This document shows positions 8,841 to 19,100 of a stretch of 64,000 nucleotides of DNA, one piece after another. The stretch spans positions 62,001 through 126,000 of the forward strand of contig JAUHYQ010000005.1 of assembly GCA_030426355.1 (NCBI GenBank), read 5' to 3'. Position numbers and translations under genes: made by a program. How positions within the stretch are numbered: position 1 is the stretch's first letter; each line of letters begins with the position of its first letter. The notes beneath the pieces were generated by a model. That model made no database searches. It was not told where the DNA came from and saw only the letters and a list, made by a program, of their open reading frames with translations. Origin of the DNA: Gammaproteobacteria bacterium. GTDB taxonomy: Bacteria; Pseudomonadota; Gammaproteobacteria; Steroidobacterales; GCA-2729495.

Positions 8841-9445
8841 CGGTAACCCGGTTGCTATGGGCGGTGTTGCTGGGAACGTTATTGAACGGCTGCACGGGCC
8901 TGCAGAAAAAGCCATTGAGCCTCGATTGGGACGCGCGCCGCGATGCGTTGCTGGCTGTCAGTGCCTGGTCCATGCAGGGGCAGGTGGCCATTAAGGCCGA
9001 TAGTGGTGGCGGACAAGCCAGCATCAGCTGGCAGCAAACGGACAGTTTGAGTCGGCTGCGTCTCGCCGGCCCGTTTGGAGCCGGGCAGGTGGAACTCACG
9101 ATCGCGCCCGCGCTCATGACACTCACGGACGCATCGGGTGAGCAAACCGTGGCTTACACCGGTGCCGATGCGGCCGAGCGTTTCATGGCCGAACGGCTGG
9201 GTTGGTCATTTCCGGTGCACAGCGCGCGGTATTGGGTACTGGGCTTACTCGATCCTGCGGTTAAAGGTGAACGGCGGTTTGATACGAGCGGCACGCTGCG
9301 CTCGCTGACCCAGCATGGCTGGACAGTAAATTTTGATCGCTATGCCGAGTTCGATGAGCACTATTTACCCGCCAAACTGGTGATCGAAAGTGCGGACTTG
9401 CGTCTTCGTATGGTGGTCCGGGGCTGGACGCGGGATGCGGTTTGA
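8837..9445 (+). CDS. lolB: Outer-membrane lipoprotein receptor LolB
   Basis: LolB takes lipoproteins from the periplasmic carrier LolA and inserts them in the outer membrane. The product is about 202 residues with a signal peptide and lipobox LNGC, then WSMQGQVAIK (the conserved W..xGr(I/V)a region) and W-rich beta strands. I chose the TTG at 8837: it overlaps the previous stop as TTGA, has CAGAGG upstream, and leaves a normal signal peptide. A start at 8732 would add 35 non-signal residues. In related genomes ispE follows; here a tRNA follows directly. Confidence 0.88.
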   Translation: MTVTRLLWAVLLGTLLNGCTGLQKKPLSLDWDARRDALLAVSAWSMQGQVAIKADSGGGQASISWQQTDSLSRLRLAGPFGAGQVELTIAPALMTLTDASGEQTVAYTGADAAERFMAERLGWSFPVHSARYWVLGLLDPAVKGERRFDTSGTLRSLTQHGWTVNFDRYAEFDEHYLPAKLVIESADLRLRMVVRGWTRDAV

Positions 9446-9531
9446 CACTGCACATAGCCCTGCGCACAATACCCGCGCCTGATCGGGGGGTCTGGCGATC
9501 TGCAGAATTGCAGAGTTTGATTAGGTACTAC

Positions 9532-9606
9532 TGGGGCGTAGCCAAGTGGTAAGGCATCGGGTTTTGATCCCGTGTATCGTAGGTTCGAATCCTACCGCCC
9601 CAGCCA
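9532..9606 (+). tRNA. tRNA-Gln (anticodon TTG)
   Basis: The cloverleaf is complete: acceptor TGGGGCG with CGCCCCA, anticodon stem CGGG/CCCG around the loop TTTTGAT (anticodon TTG), T-arm GTAGG-TTCGAAT-CCTAC, discriminator G and encoded CCA at 9604-9606. A tRNA-Gln directly before prs is a known arrangement in gammaproteobacteria. Confidence 0.97.
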
Positions 9607-9645
9607 TTTTCCCCGGCCACATTGCATTCTGGACCAGCGATATTT

Positions 9646-10617
9646 GTGAATAGCCAACCTCAAGAAGTACTGTCCAACGTTTCCATACTCACCGGAAATT
9701 CCAATCCGGGCCTGAGTCAGCGAATCGCACGGACGCTAAACCTGCCCATCGGCAAGGCGCACGTCGGGCGATTTAGCGACGGTGAAATTAACGTAGAAAT
9801 TCTCGAAAATATTCGGGGCCGTGAAGTTTTTATCGTGCAGTCGACGTGTCCGCCGGTGAACGATAATTTGATGGAATTGCTGGTGATGGCCGATGCGTGT
9901 CGGCGCGCATCGGCTGCAAGTATCACTGCAGTGATCCCTTACTTTGGGTATGCGCGTCAGGACAGACGGCCACGCGCTGCGCGTGTGCCGATTACGGCGC
10001 AGCTGGTAGCAAGCCAGATTGGCGCCGCCGGCATAAACCGGGTGCTGACCCTCGACTTGCACGCCGACCAGATCCAGGGCTTTTTCCCGATTCCGGTGGA
10101 CAATGTTTATGCGTCGCCAGTGTTGCTGGGCGATGCATGGAAGCAGGATCGCGAGAACGTGGTGGTGGTTTCACCGGACATCGGTGGTGTTGTGCGCGCC
10201 CGTGCACTGGCGAAGCGGCTAGACGATGCTGAACTCGCCATTATTGATAAACGTCGGCCGCGTGCCAACGTGAGTCAGATCATGAACATCATCGGCGATG
10301 TGGAAGGCAAGAACTGCATCATGATCGACGACATGGTGGATACCGCCGGCACGCTCTGCAAAGCAGCGGATTTTGTTAAAAACGAGGGTGCCCGAAGGGT
10401 GGTTGCTTACATTACCCACCCCGTGTTGTCGGGGCCCGCTATTGAGCGGATAAACGAATCTCAACTCGACGAACTGGTCGTCACAGACACCATCCCGCTG
10501 AGCGCTGAGGGCCAGAAAAGCCCTAAAATACGCCAACTCGGCGTTGCCGAGCTGCTTGGCGAGACCATGCGTCGCATGGCTCTTAACGAGTCAGTCAGCT
10601 CGCTGTACCTCGATTGA
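9646..10617 (+). CDS. prs: Ribose-phosphate pyrophosphokinase
   Basis: PRPP synthetase makes 5-phosphoribosyl-1-pyrophosphate from ribose-5-phosphate and ATP for nucleotide, histidine and tryptophan synthesis. Diagnostic segments are [10 protein letters not shown], the [11 protein letters not shown] metal/ATP site, KRRPR (flexible loop) and the PRPP loop DDMVDTAGT. Length is about 323 residues from the GTG at 9646, close to the E. coli enzyme. A TTG at 9622 is possible but would add eight residues that overlap nothing conserved. It follows tRNA-Gln by about 40 bases and precedes rplY. Confidence 0.96.
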   Translation: MNSQPQEVLSNVSILTGNSNPGLSQRIARTLNLPIGKAHVGRFSDGEINVEILENIRGREVFIVQSTCPPVNDNLMELLVMADACRRASAASITAVIPYFGYARQDRRPRAARVPITAQLVASQIGAAGINRVLTLDLHADQIQGFFPIPVDNVYASPVLLGDAWKQDRENVVVVSPDIGGVVRARALAKRLDDAELAIIDKRRPRANVSQIMNIIGDVEGKNCIMIDDMVDTAGTLCKAADFVKNEGARRVVAYITHPVLSGPAIERINESQLDELVVTDTIPLSAEGQKSPKIRQLGVAELLGETMRRMALNESVSSLYLD

Positions 10618-10649
10618 GGCGCAAAAAACCGCCGTTGCATCATTTTGTC

Positions 10650-10658
10650 TGGTATTAT
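10650..10658 (+). promoter_or_regulatory. Candidate extended -10 promoter for rplY-pth
   Basis: TGGTATTAT matches an extended -10 element (TGnTATAAT with one mismatch). A weak or absent -35 fits this promoter type. The predicted start site would be near 10665, giving an rplY leader of about 70 bases. Confidence 0.45.
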
Positions 10659-10663
10659 CGCGC

Positions 10664-10679
10664 GCCCCTGCCTAGGGGC
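10664..10679 (+). promoter_or_regulatory. Leader hairpin upstream of rplY
   Basis: GCCCCT and AGGGGC pair across a four-base loop (GCCT). If transcription starts at about 10665, the hairpin lies at the very 5' end of the mRNA, where it could protect the transcript or bind a regulator. There is no T-run, so it is not a terminator. Confidence 0.4.
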
Positions 10680-10733
10680 CAGCAGTCCGGCGTGGTCGAA
10701 ACCCGGTCTGATTAATCAATTTGGAGAGCAATC

Positions 10734-11411
10734 ATGGCATCAGAAATAAACCTGGTTGCGGAGTATCGGGAAGACACGGGGAAAGGTTCGAGCCGCCGCC
10801 TGCGTCATGCCGGGAAAGTACCCGCAATCATCTACGGGGGAGGCCGCGAACCGCGCGCACTGACCTTCGATCATAACGAACTGTTGAAAGCGACAGAAAG
10901 CGAAGCCTTTATGTCCAGCGTTCTGCAAATCAAGGTCGGCGAGAACATGCGCCGTACGATTATCAAGGATATTCAGGTGCATCCGGCCAAGCGTCAGATA
11001 ATGCACATTGATTTGCAGCGCGTGGTTGAGGATGAAGTGATCCGTATGACCGTTCCGCTGCATTACCTCAATGAAGAAATTGCGCCGGGCGTTAAGGCCG
11101 GCGGCAGCGTATCCAAGACCGTTATCGAAGTCGAAGTTGTGTGTTTGCCGCGATACCTCCCTGAATATATCGAGGTAGATCTGGCAGGTATGGAGCTTGA
11201 TGACATGTTGCACATGTCGGATATCAAACTTCCGGAAGGCGTACAGATTACGGCGCTTACGCACGAGCCGCCAACCGACGAGGCGATCTGTTCTGTACAC
11301 GTCATGCGTGTTGCGGAGGAATCCGAGACAGTAGAAGAGGAAGAAGGCGACGAGGATGCCGCGCCGAAGAAAGCCGGCGATGCCAAGGACGAAGAAGGCT
11401 CGGACGACTAG
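10734..11411 (+). CDS. rplY: 50S ribosomal protein L25/general stress protein Ctc
   Basis: L25 binds 5S rRNA in the large subunit. The N-terminal 95 residues carry the 5S-binding domain, including GKVPAIIYGGG and IKDIQVHPAKRQIMHIDLQRV. A second beta domain follows, and the C-terminal 30 residues are a low-complexity acidic/lysine tail. The total of 225 residues is the long CTC/TL5 form, against 94 residues for E. coli L25. GGAGAG lies upstream of the ATG. It is the first gene of an rplY-pth pair. Confidence 0.95.
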   Translation: MASEINLVAEYREDTGKGSSRRLRHAGKVPAIIYGGGREPRALTFDHNELLKATESEAFMSSVLQIKVGENMRRTIIKDIQVHPAKRQIMHIDLQRVVEDEVIRMTVPLHYLNEEIAPGVKAGGSVSKTVIEVEVVCLPRYLPEYIEVDLAGMELDDMLHMSDIKLPEGVQITALTHEPPTDEAICSVHVMRVAEESETVEEEEGDEDAAPKKAGDAKDEEGSDD

Positions 11412-11438
11412 CTTGTCTTCGCATGCTCGAGGTTTTTT

Positions 11439-12011
11439 ATGAGCATTGCCGTCATCATCGGGCTCGGTAATCCGGGCGATCAATACGCCGCTACCCGCCA
11501 CAACGTGGGTGTGTGGATGCTGGAGCGTATTGCTCGTGCGGCAGGCGGCGTGCTTAAAGCCGAGAAAAAGGTCATGGGTGATGTTTGCCAGGTGTCAATT
11601 GGCAGCAGCAATGTGCGTTTATTTCAGCCGGCGACCTACATGAATGAGAGCGGTCAGGCAGTGCGTCGCATGCTCGACTTTTACAAGCTTCAGCCCGAAC
11701 AGATGTTGGTTATGCATGACGAGCTGGATATACCGCCGGGTGACGTCCGCTTGAAGATGGGCGGCGGCCACGGCGGACACAATGGGCTGCGGGATATCAT
11801 CAACCATTGCGGCAAGGAGTTCATGCGCTTGCGGATTGGCATCGGTCATCCCGGCCATAAATCGCAGGTGTCAGGCTTTGTGCTAAAGCCGCCCGGGCAG
11901 GCGGAGAAGCAACTCATCGAGGCAGCGTTGCCCGATGCCGAGCGCGCGATCGAAAAACTGCTGGCTGAAGGGCCGGAAAGGGCCATGCACTTTCTGCACA
12001 GCTCCGACTAG
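11439..12011 (+). CDS. pth: Peptidyl-tRNA hydrolase
   Basis: Pth recycles peptidyl-tRNAs that drop off the ribosome by cleaving the ester bond. The 190-residue protein has the family N-terminus IGLGNPGDQYAATRHNVG with the catalytic histidine of RHNVG, FQPATYMNESG, and MHDELDIPPGDVRLKMGGGHGGHNGLRD. These are the known substrate-binding and catalytic regions. It lies 27 bases after rplY. In Pseudomonas ychF follows directly; here a minus-strand pair is inserted. Confidence 0.97.
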   Translation: MSIAVIIGLGNPGDQYAATRHNVGVWMLERIARAAGGVLKAEKKVMGDVCQVSIGSSNVRLFQPATYMNESGQAVRRMLDFYKLQPEQMLVMHDELDIPPGDVRLKMGGGHGGHNGLRDIINHCGKEFMRLRIGIGHPGHKSQVSGFVLKPPGQAEKQLIEAALPDAERAIEKLLAEGPERAMHFLHSSD

Positions 12012-12036
12012 CCTCAGACTTGCTTCAGGGTGGCAG

Positions 12037-12660
12037 TTACTGAGTACTTGCCAATGACCGAGAAGCGCCGGCCGCCCTGTAGGGGAAGCGGGAAAAAATT
12101 TCTTCAATGACTGCCGCTGCCGACCCGCCCATGTCTTCACGAACTTCGTCCGTGATCCGTGAAATATTTATGCCTTCCCAAACGACGCTCATGGTCTGTC
12201 GGTCAACGACCGCGACGCTCAATGTGCCCTCGGTGTATTGGGTGATGTTCTGGCCACCATAGCTACCGTAGTAACCGTAACCCGGGTAAGGGCCGTAGCC
12301 GTAATAGCCGCCCAGTGATGTTGACGGTGTGGACCGCAATTTTTCTTTGGTAATCAGGGCAAAGTCGATGATCACATCAGGATTGTTCTCATCCATTTGA
12401 TAGCCACGGCTATCGAGTTGTCCGGCAACTTCCATCATCAGGTACTGGCTCATTAACGAACGCACGTCGGCCTGATTGTCGGTACCCAGTTGTTCCGCGA
12501 ACGCATAGGTGCGATAGCGGTCAATCTGTGCGCCGGGTGCTTCGTTTACGAATACCCGCGGGCTGGAAGCACAGGCGCTTAGCAGTGCTGCTGCCAGCAG
12601 CATTAAAACGGGCGCGGATGAGCCGCGTGTAATCAATTGGGTTGTCGTGGTGTGGTTCAT
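12037..12660 (-). CDS. DUF4136-type lipoprotein
   Basis: A protein of about 207 residues with a signal peptide ending in the lipobox LSAC, so it is a predicted lipoprotein. After FVNEAPGAQIDRYRTYAF comes the conserved DUF4136 pattern (an F-x-xYRTYA strand, PDVIIDF and a late VWEG). A Gly/Tyr-rich insert of about 25 residues sits mid-protein. I chose the ATG at 12660, which has GAGGATT upstream; a start at 12699 would add 13 polar residues before the signal. The role of DUF4136 lipoproteins is unknown. Confidence 0.8.
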   Translation of the reverse strand: MNHTTTTQLITRGSSAPVLMLLAAALLSACASSPRVFVNEAPGAQIDRYRTYAFAEQLGTDNQADVRSLMSQYLMMEVAGQLDSRGYQMDENNPDVIIDFALITKEKLRSTPSTSLGGYYGYGPYPGYGYYGSYGGQNITQYTEGTLSVAVVDRQTMSVVWEGINISRITDEVREDMGGSAAAVIEEIFSRFPYRAAGASRSLASTQ

Positions 12661-12749
12661 ATTCAATCCTCTGCAGCGCCTGCCGGCCTCCGGCGTCATA
12701 CATTATAGGACAGCATAGCAGGCGCAGGGTTCGGTCAGGAGCATAGTGA

Positions 12750-13772
12750 TTATGTCTGAAGCCGGCTGCGGGCCAGTGCGGCCCCCTCGCCCAGCGCCCG
12801 GATTTTCGCCAGCGCTACGCCGTAGGGGATGGGCGTCATGCCGCAGTTGGTGCAGGGCAAAATACGCTCCGCATCGACATATTTCATGGCTTCCTGAATA
12901 GTGGCGGCAACTTCTTCGGCTGACTCCACCCGGTCGGGCGTGACTGCGACGCAACCCACCATCAGCTGTTTATCGCTGAGGTGACGCATAACGGACAGCG
13001 GGACGTGCGAACTCGCACATTCCAGCGATACCTGATCTATATGACTCTTGTTGAGCGCCGGAAAAATCTCGTCGTATTGCCGCCACTCTTCGCCAAGTGT
13101 TTCTTTCCAGCGATTATTTTCATCGATCCCGTAGCCATAACAAATATGCACGGCTTTGGTACATTTTAGCCCTTCAACCGCTCGGTTCAGGGTCTCAATA
13201 CCCCATTCGTTAACGTCATCCATAAATACGTTGAAGGCCGGCTCGTCAAATTGCACCACGTCGGCACCGGCGGCTTCCAGTTCAAGTGCTTCTGCATTCA
13301 GCAGCTCGGCAAAGGCCATCGCCATTTCCGGTCGGCTGCCATAGTGATCATTGGCAATGGTGTCGCAAATGGTCATTGGGCCGGGCAGGGTGATTTTTAG
13401 CGCCTTGTCGGTCAGGCTTCGGGTGTATTTGAAATCGTCCAGAAACACCGGAGCAGGCCTGCCAACGGCTGAGGTGACTGTGGGCACTTCCAGGTTATAG
13501 CGGTTATCGCGGATGCCCATTACCGTCTTCTTGTTCTGGTCAATGCCACTGATGCCTTCCAGAAAGCTGTGCACGAAATGCCGACGATAAACCTCCCCGT
13601 CAGTCAGTATGTCGATTCCGGCCTCTTCCTGATGCTGAATCCACTCTCGGCAGGCACGCCGTTGACCCTCTTTGAGAGCCTCGCCTTCCAGTTTCCAGCC
13701 GCCTTTGAGACGCTCCGGTTCTGCGAGCCAGTCGGGACGGGGCAGGCTGCCGGCAATAGTGGTTTCAAACAT
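12750..13772 (-). CDS. MetE C-terminal-domain-like methyltransferase (short form)
   Basis: A 340-residue protein matching only the catalytic half of cobalamin-independent methionine synthase. All four Zn ligands seem present: HICYG (His and Cys), ECASS (Glu) and TNCGM (Cys). The N-terminus TIAGSLPRP and VVQFDEPAF are also typical. Full MetE is about 750 residues with a duplicated N-terminal barrel, which is missing here. Short stand-alone homologues act on methylcobalamin-protein or other methyl donors, or on methylthio compounds. metH in the same window argues against simple redundancy. Confidence 0.82.
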   Translation of the reverse strand: MFETTIAGSLPRPDWLAEPERLKGGWKLEGEALKEGQRRACREWIQHQEEAGIDILTDGEVYRRHFVHSFLEGISGIDQNKKTVMGIRDNRYNLEVPTVTSAVGRPAPVFLDDFKYTRSLTDKALKITLPGPMTICDTIANDHYGSRPEMAMAFAELLNAEALELEAAGADVVQFDEPAFNVFMDDVNEWGIETLNRAVEGLKCTKAVHICYGYGIDENNRWKETLGEEWRQYDEIFPALNKSHIDQVSLECASSHVPLSVMRHLSDKQLMVGCVAVTPDRVESAEEVAATIQEAMKYVDAERILPCTNCGMTPIPYGVALAKIRALGEGAALARSRLQT

Positions 13773-13957
13773 GATGCGGACTCCGGTAGGGTTGCGGGGG
13801 AGAGCGATGCTAGCACAGCGGTTTTAAGCGCTACCGCCGTGATGACGGCTTGTCTGTCTTGCGGATCAATTTGGGCTACTATGGCCGCCCGCTGGCGCTT
13901 CCCGCGCTTCAGCGTGCAGTATATCGACAACCCTATCGACGGAAAATACCACCCTTC

Positions 13958-15049
13958 ATGGCCATCCAATGCGGAATCGTGGGCCTGCCTAACGTCGGCA
14001 AGTCCACCCTGTTTAATGCACTCACTGCTGCAGGTATTGCAGCGGAGAATTATCCTTTTTGCACCATCGATCCCAACGTGGGTGTGGTCACAGTCCCCGA
14101 CACCCGGTTGCAGGAACTTGCCGATATTGTGCATCCCGAAAGAGTGTTGCCCGCCACCGTGGAGTTCGTGGACATTGCCGGTTTGGTTGCCGGTGCATCC
14201 AGGGGCGAAGGGCTGGGTAATAAATTTCTCGGCAATATTCGGGAGACACATGCCATTGCACACGTGGTGCGCTGTTTTGAAAATGATGACATTACGCATG
14301 TTGCGACCGGCATCGATCCGGTGCGTGATATTGAAGTTATTAATACCGAGCTGATGCTGGCGGATCTGGATTCGGTCACTAAAGCGCTGGATCGGGCCAG
14401 CAAGAACGCCAAGACGGGCGACAAGAAAGCGATAGCGTGGCGTGATTTATTGCAGCGGCTATCCGAACATCTGGACAGCGGGCAGCCGGTCCGGACGCTG
14501 TCGGCAACGCCCGAGGAATTTGCGGCCTTGCGTGAGCTCCATTGTCTGACTGCCAAGCCGGTTATGTATGTGGCGAATGTTGACGAGGCCGGCGTGGGCG
14601 GCAATAAACACGTGGATAAAGTCCGCGAGCTCGCCACCGTCGAAGGCGCGGTCGTGGTCGTGGTGTGCGCGGCTATCGAATCAGAGATTGCTGAGCTGGA
14701 TGGCGAAGACAAGCAGGCTTTTCTTGATGACCTTGGTCTGAGTGAGCCAGGCCTGAACCGCGTGGTGCGCGCCGGCTACGAATTGCTGGGCCTGCAGACT
14801 TATTTCACTGCCGGAAAGAAGGAAGTGCGCGCCTGGACCGTCCGCCGCGGCTCGACAGCACCCCAGGCCGCTGGCGTGATTCATACCGATTTCGAGAAAG
14901 GCTTTATCCGCGCGGAAGTCACCGGATACGACGACTACATTCGCTGTGGCGGGGAGCAGGGCGCCAAGGAAGCCGGTAAACTGCGTCTGGAGGGTAAGGA
15001 ATACATCGTTCAGGAAGGCGACGTCATGCACTTTAGATTCAATGTCTGA
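13958..15049 (+). CDS. ychF: Redox-regulated ATPase YchF (Obg-related)
   Basis: YchF (OLA1) is a conserved ribosome-associated ATPase of the Obg family. The P-loop GLPNVGKST is at residues 9-17, the nucleotide specificity loop is NVDEAG (family N-x-x-E) and the C-terminal TGS domain ends in [10 protein letters not shown]. The product of 363 residues is the standard length, supporting the ATG at 13958. A mechanosensitive-channel-like gene overlaps its last eight bases. Confidence 0.97.
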   Translation: MAIQCGIVGLPNVGKSTLFNALTAAGIAAENYPFCTIDPNVGVVTVPDTRLQELADIVHPERVLPATVEFVDIAGLVAGASRGEGLGNKFLGNIRETHAIAHVVRCFENDDITHVATGIDPVRDIEVINTELMLADLDSVTKALDRASKNAKTGDKKAIAWRDLLQRLSEHLDSGQPVRTLSATPEEFAALRELHCLTAKPVMYVANVDEAGVGGNKHVDKVRELATVEGAVVVVVCAAIESEIAELDGEDKQAFLDDLGLSEPGLNRVVRAGYELLGLQTYFTAGKKEVRAWTVRRGSTAPQAAGVIHTDFEKGFIRAEVTGYDDYIRCGGEQGAKEAGKLRLEGKEYIVQEGDVMHFRFNV

Positions 15050-15887
15050 TTTGCTCGGCAGGCTAACCGCCTTCGGTGTGTCCGTGGGCATAATTATCGT
15101 TGTGCTCGCCGTGCTTTATTTCATTCATTGGCGTTTATTGGTGTTCTTTGCTGGCCGACCCGCGCAGCAGCATGTTCGCCAGCTGCTGATGGCAGTTGTT
15201 TCTCTGGTTGCCCTGTTTTCTGCAGTGCTGAGCATGCCAATTGCCGACGAAAGTCGCGGTAATTTGGTCATTTTTCTCGGCATTCTTTTCAGCGCCACTG
15301 TTGCGTTGTCGAGTACTGCATTCGTGGGCAACGTGATGGCTGGCTTTATGCTGAGGTCGTTGCGCGCTTACCGCGTAGGTGACCATGTTCGCGTTGGCGA
15401 ATTTTCAGGCAAGGTTTTGCAGATGGATTTACTCCATGTGCGGCTGGAAACAGCAGCGCATGATATTGCGGCGCTGCCGAATCTTTATCTGGTGACGAAC
15501 CCTGTTACCCTGGTCAGCGAAAGCAATGCCCGGAAGTCACAAACACGGGTGGTGGAGTTGCCTGATGCGCCACCGGAGAAAACAGAGCCCTTTGTTGATG
15601 AGCAACCTCAATCCGCGTCCGGCGGCACTGATTCTGGCGCCCATTCTGACGCCGATACGATCACGCCGGACCAGCAGAGGCTGATTGATGAGATCGAGAG
15701 CCTGAAGCGCGACTACACCGAAGGCAGTCAGCGACTGCTGGCATTAGAACGCGAACTCAAAGCGGCGGGTCAGGGTGATGAACGGCGGCCGTTATTACTC
15801 GAAAAAAAGAAGTTGGAAGCCTCGCTGGCGCGGCTCGGGCGCCAAATAGAGCAGGCAACAGCCGAGCTTCAGTCGGGCAACAATTAG
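15042..15887 (+). CDS. Small MscS-family mechanosensitive channel-like protein
   Basis: A 281-residue membrane protein with about three hydrophobic segments (around residues 8-28, 45-63 and 75-95). The third runs into [12 protein letters not shown] and the beta-domain segment [15 protein letters not shown], as in the MscS pore helix and middle domain. The large C-terminal alpha/beta domain of MscS is replaced by a linker and a predicted coiled coil (about 205-281, rich in E, K, L and R). The ATG at 15042 lies inside ychF, so the genes are coupled. Channel activity is inferred from the family; the shortened vestibule is odd. Confidence 0.75.
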   Translation: MSDLLGRLTAFGVSVGIIIVVLAVLYFIHWRLLVFFAGRPAQQHVRQLLMAVVSLVALFSAVLSMPIADESRGNLVIFLGILFSATVALSSTAFVGNVMAGFMLRSLRAYRVGDHVRVGEFSGKVLQMDLLHVRLETAAHDIAALPNLYLVTNPVTLVSESNARKSQTRVVELPDAPPEKTEPFVDEQPQSASGGTDSGAHSDADTITPDQQRLIDEIESLKRDYTEGSQRLLALERELKAAGQGDERRPLLLEKKKLEASLARLGRQIEQATAELQSGNN

Positions 15888-15968
15888 CCTGTTAGAAGGT
15901 TTCGAGGCGGCAGTATTGGCCGTGCCATTGACAGCAGGCCACCCGGAGCCGAAAATGCGCGCCCTCGC

Positions 15969-15987
15969 GAGGAAAATCCTCCTTTTT
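15969..15987 (+). terminator. Candidate intrinsic terminator of the ychF operon
   Basis: GAGGA and TCCTC pair across AAA, followed by CTTTTT. The stem is short (five base pairs) but the T-tract is clear, and it lies about 80 bases after the operon's last stop and before tRNA-Met. Confidence 0.5.
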
Positions 15988-16009
15988 CGACAGGCACGCG
16001 ACACACATT

Positions 16010-16086
16010 GGTGATGTAGCTCAGCTGGTTAGAGCGCGGCACTCATAATGCTGAGGTCGGTGGTTCAAGTCCACCCATCACCACCA
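16010..16086 (+). tRNA. tRNA-Met (anticodon CAT)
   Basis: A 77-base cloverleaf with acceptor GGTGATG/CATCACC, D-arm AGCTCAGCTGGTTAGAGC, anticodon loop CTCATAA, T-arm GGTGG-TTCAAGT-CCACC and encoded CCA. The G-C first pair excludes an initiator tRNA. It could be elongator Met or Ile2 with a lysidine-modified CAT; I cannot separate these by eye and prefer Met. Confidence 0.9.
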
Positions 16087-16090
16087 AGCA

Positions 16091-16128
16091 AATAAGAAGG
16101 GCGCCCTTGTGGCGCCCTTCTTATTTTC
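16091..16128 (+). terminator. Intrinsic terminator after tRNA-Met
   Basis: A perfect 15-base-pair stem (AATAAGAAGGGCGCC at 16091-16105 with its complement at 16111-16125) closes on the loop CTTGT and is followed by TTTC. The strong stem immediately after the CCA end is typical of tRNA transcripts. Confidence 0.85.
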
Positions 16129-16197
16129 GGTTAGTTAATGCGGTTATCATGGCCGCAATAACAAGAAATTCTTTCCGTAAATCCGACGATTGCAAGC

Positions 16198-19100
16198 ATG
16201 ACGAACATTCAGGTCGTTAAGGACGCGTTTGCACAGCACCGGCGCAAGATTCTGGCGGGTGCGGGGGTCATCGTTGTCTATTCATTGCTGGGCGTTTTCC
16301 TGCTGCCGTGGGTGGCCGAGAAGATTGCCGTGTCGGTCTATCGCGATCTTTACAACGCAGATTTAAGAGTCGCAAAAATCGTCGTCAACCCCTACGTGCT
16401 CAGCGTGCGTGTTGACGGCCTCGAAGTGGCCGAACCGGATGGCGATGTTTTTGCGCGCGCGGAGCAGGTCTATGCAAATCTGCAATTGAGTTCCATTTTT
16501 CGCCTGGCACTGTCTTTTGCCGAGGTGCGTCTGGACTCGCCCGAGGTGTTTATCGCACGGGATGCGAACGGGGCGCTGAATGCCGAATTCCTGCTTCCTG
16601 CCGAACAGGCAGAGGGTGTGGAGAATGCGCCCGACGACAGCGAGCCTTTTGGCTTTCTAATCGACAATCTGTCGGTGAATGATGCGGCTTTGCATTGGCA
16701 GGATAACGTTCCAGCCAGGCCTGTGGATACCACCTTCGGCCCGGTCAACGTGGCCATGCAGAACCTCAGTACCTTGCCGGACAGAGAAGGGCAGCAGGAG
16801 GTGGTGATCACGACCGAGACGGCGGGCACCTTTAGCTGGAGCGGCAGCCTGCAGCTCAACCCGTTGAGTCTGACGGGGCGCGCCGGTGTTAAAGGGTCGC
16901 ACGTCGAGCTGGTGTCCGCCTATGTTCGCGATGACATCGGGTTCGAATTTACCCGGGGCGACGCGGACATTGAATTGAATTATTCCGTGGAAGCCACCGA
17001 CAACGGTCTGCAGGCGCGTATAGACAACCTTGAATTTATACTGAAAGACGCGCTGATCAGGACTTACGGCCAGCTGACCGAGAGTGAAGAGACGGATGAC
17101 CAAGACGTACTCGCTATTCCGCAGTTCAGGATCTCGGGCGGCACGCTGCGATGGCCCGAGCAGATGGTCTCTGTCGAGTCCGTGTCAATCGCAGACAGCG
17201 TATTGTCTTTGCATCGTGACGCAGACGGCGTGCTGAACATTATGCCTGATGATGTCGCAGACAATACTGCGACTGATTCCACGGTTGATGCGGCGATCGT
17301 TACTGAATCCGCGGCCGTATCCGAGGCCGTATCCGAGGCGGAGGGTGAAGCAGATGCCGCGCAAAGCAGCCCCGCATCCGATGTGTGGACCGCGATGCTT
17401 GGTCGCTTCGCCATTGACCGCATGAAAATAAACCTGCTTGACGAAAGCGTTGAACCGGCTGCCGATATGGGAATTGATGATCTGACATTGGTCATCACCG
17501 CCATCGATTCCCGCTCCGGAGCGGTGTTTCCAACCGAGTTATCGATCCTCACACGCACCGGCGGCACTGTCAGTGTGACCGGTCAGATCGGCATACTGCC
17601 CGATCCGGTTGCCGATCTGGCGATCAAGGCCAAGGGCTTGCTGCTGGCAGAAACCCACCCCTATCTGAAACGGCTGGCCGACGTGAATCTTGACGGCGGG
17701 AGCCTGGCGTTGGAAGCCAAAGTCAGCAGTTCGCCCGCCGATGAGTTTGCGCTGTCGGGTGATGTTGAGGTCACCGGATTTTTGCTCACCGAGACAGACG
17801 GGGGTTCGCGCCTCGGCAGCTGGGATCGCCTGTTGTTTGATAACGTGCTGGTCAGCGCCCGACGGCAGGCCATAGAGGTCGCAGAAGTCCGGCTCGAAAA
17901 ACCCTATGCCGACGTATTCATCGCCGAAGACGGCAGCATCAACCTCGGTCGCGTCGAGCCCGGAGTGCAGTCGTCGGTCGCCGAGCGTGAGAGCGAAACG
18001 ACCACAGAGCCGCAGACTGCCGCAGCCGAGACTTCTGCGGAAGACGATTTTGCCGTAACGGTCGATCGCGTCACGGTTGTCGATGCAGCGGCGGATTTCG
18101 CCGATTACTCGCTGCCTCTGCCTTTTGACGTCAAGATCGCGGCACTGAATGGCGGACTCACAACCATCGCAACGACCAGCGAAGAGCCCTCGCGGATTTC
18201 CCTGGAGGGCAAGGTCAACGACTTTGGTTTGTTGAGCGTAACCGGCACTCTGACGCCGCTGGATGTAACCCGGAACACGAATGTCGAGTTGAGTTTTGAG
18301 AACGTCGAGATTCCGAGATTTTCCGCTTACACGGTGGCATTTGCAGGCCGGGAGATTGCCAGCGGAAAACTCGATCTTGGGTTGCAGTACGAAGTTAAAG
18401 ACAGCGCGCTGGTCGGGGAAAACAAGGTCATCCTGCGGGACTTTACCTTGGGCGAAAAAATTGATCATCCGGGGGCTATGAGTCTACCCCTGGGTCTCGC
18501 CGTAGCGCTATTGAAACAACCGGACGGCACAATCGATATTGATCTGCCCATTCGCGGCAATCTCGACGATCCGGAATTCCGCTATGGGTCTGTGGTGGGC
18601 AAGGCGTTGGTCAATCTGATTGTCAAAGTCGTCGCCTCGCCGTTCGCGCTGCTGGGCAAACTGGTGGGCATAGAGGCGGGTGAACTGGACCATATTGAAT
18701 TTATGGCGGGTCGCTCGGACCTGACGCCGCCTCAGCAGGAGCGGGTTGCCAAGCTCGCTGAAGCCCTCGGGCTGCGTCCTGAGCTCGAACTCGAGGTTAC
18801 CGGGGTTGCGGACAAGGAAGTTGACGGACGGGCCATTGCTGCCGCGCGACTGGATGCTGTGATTGAAGAGCGCATCGCGCGCGATGCGGGTGATGATGCG
18901 TCTGGTGAAGAATATGCACGGTATCGGCGGACTGCCGCCGAACGACTCTATCGCGATGCAGAGTTTGCTGATGAGGTGCCGCTAAAGGAGTTGCGGGAGC
19001 AGTTCACCGCGGAGGTAACCAACGCTGACAACGGCCGTGCCGAGACCCGGTTTGATGCAGTTGCCTATACGGAGTACCTGCGGCGTCGGCTTATTGAGTC

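Noticed and set aside
17539-18468. 309-codon open frame opposite the DUF748 gene
   Set aside because: Shadow frame in GC-rich coding DNA with no supporting motif.
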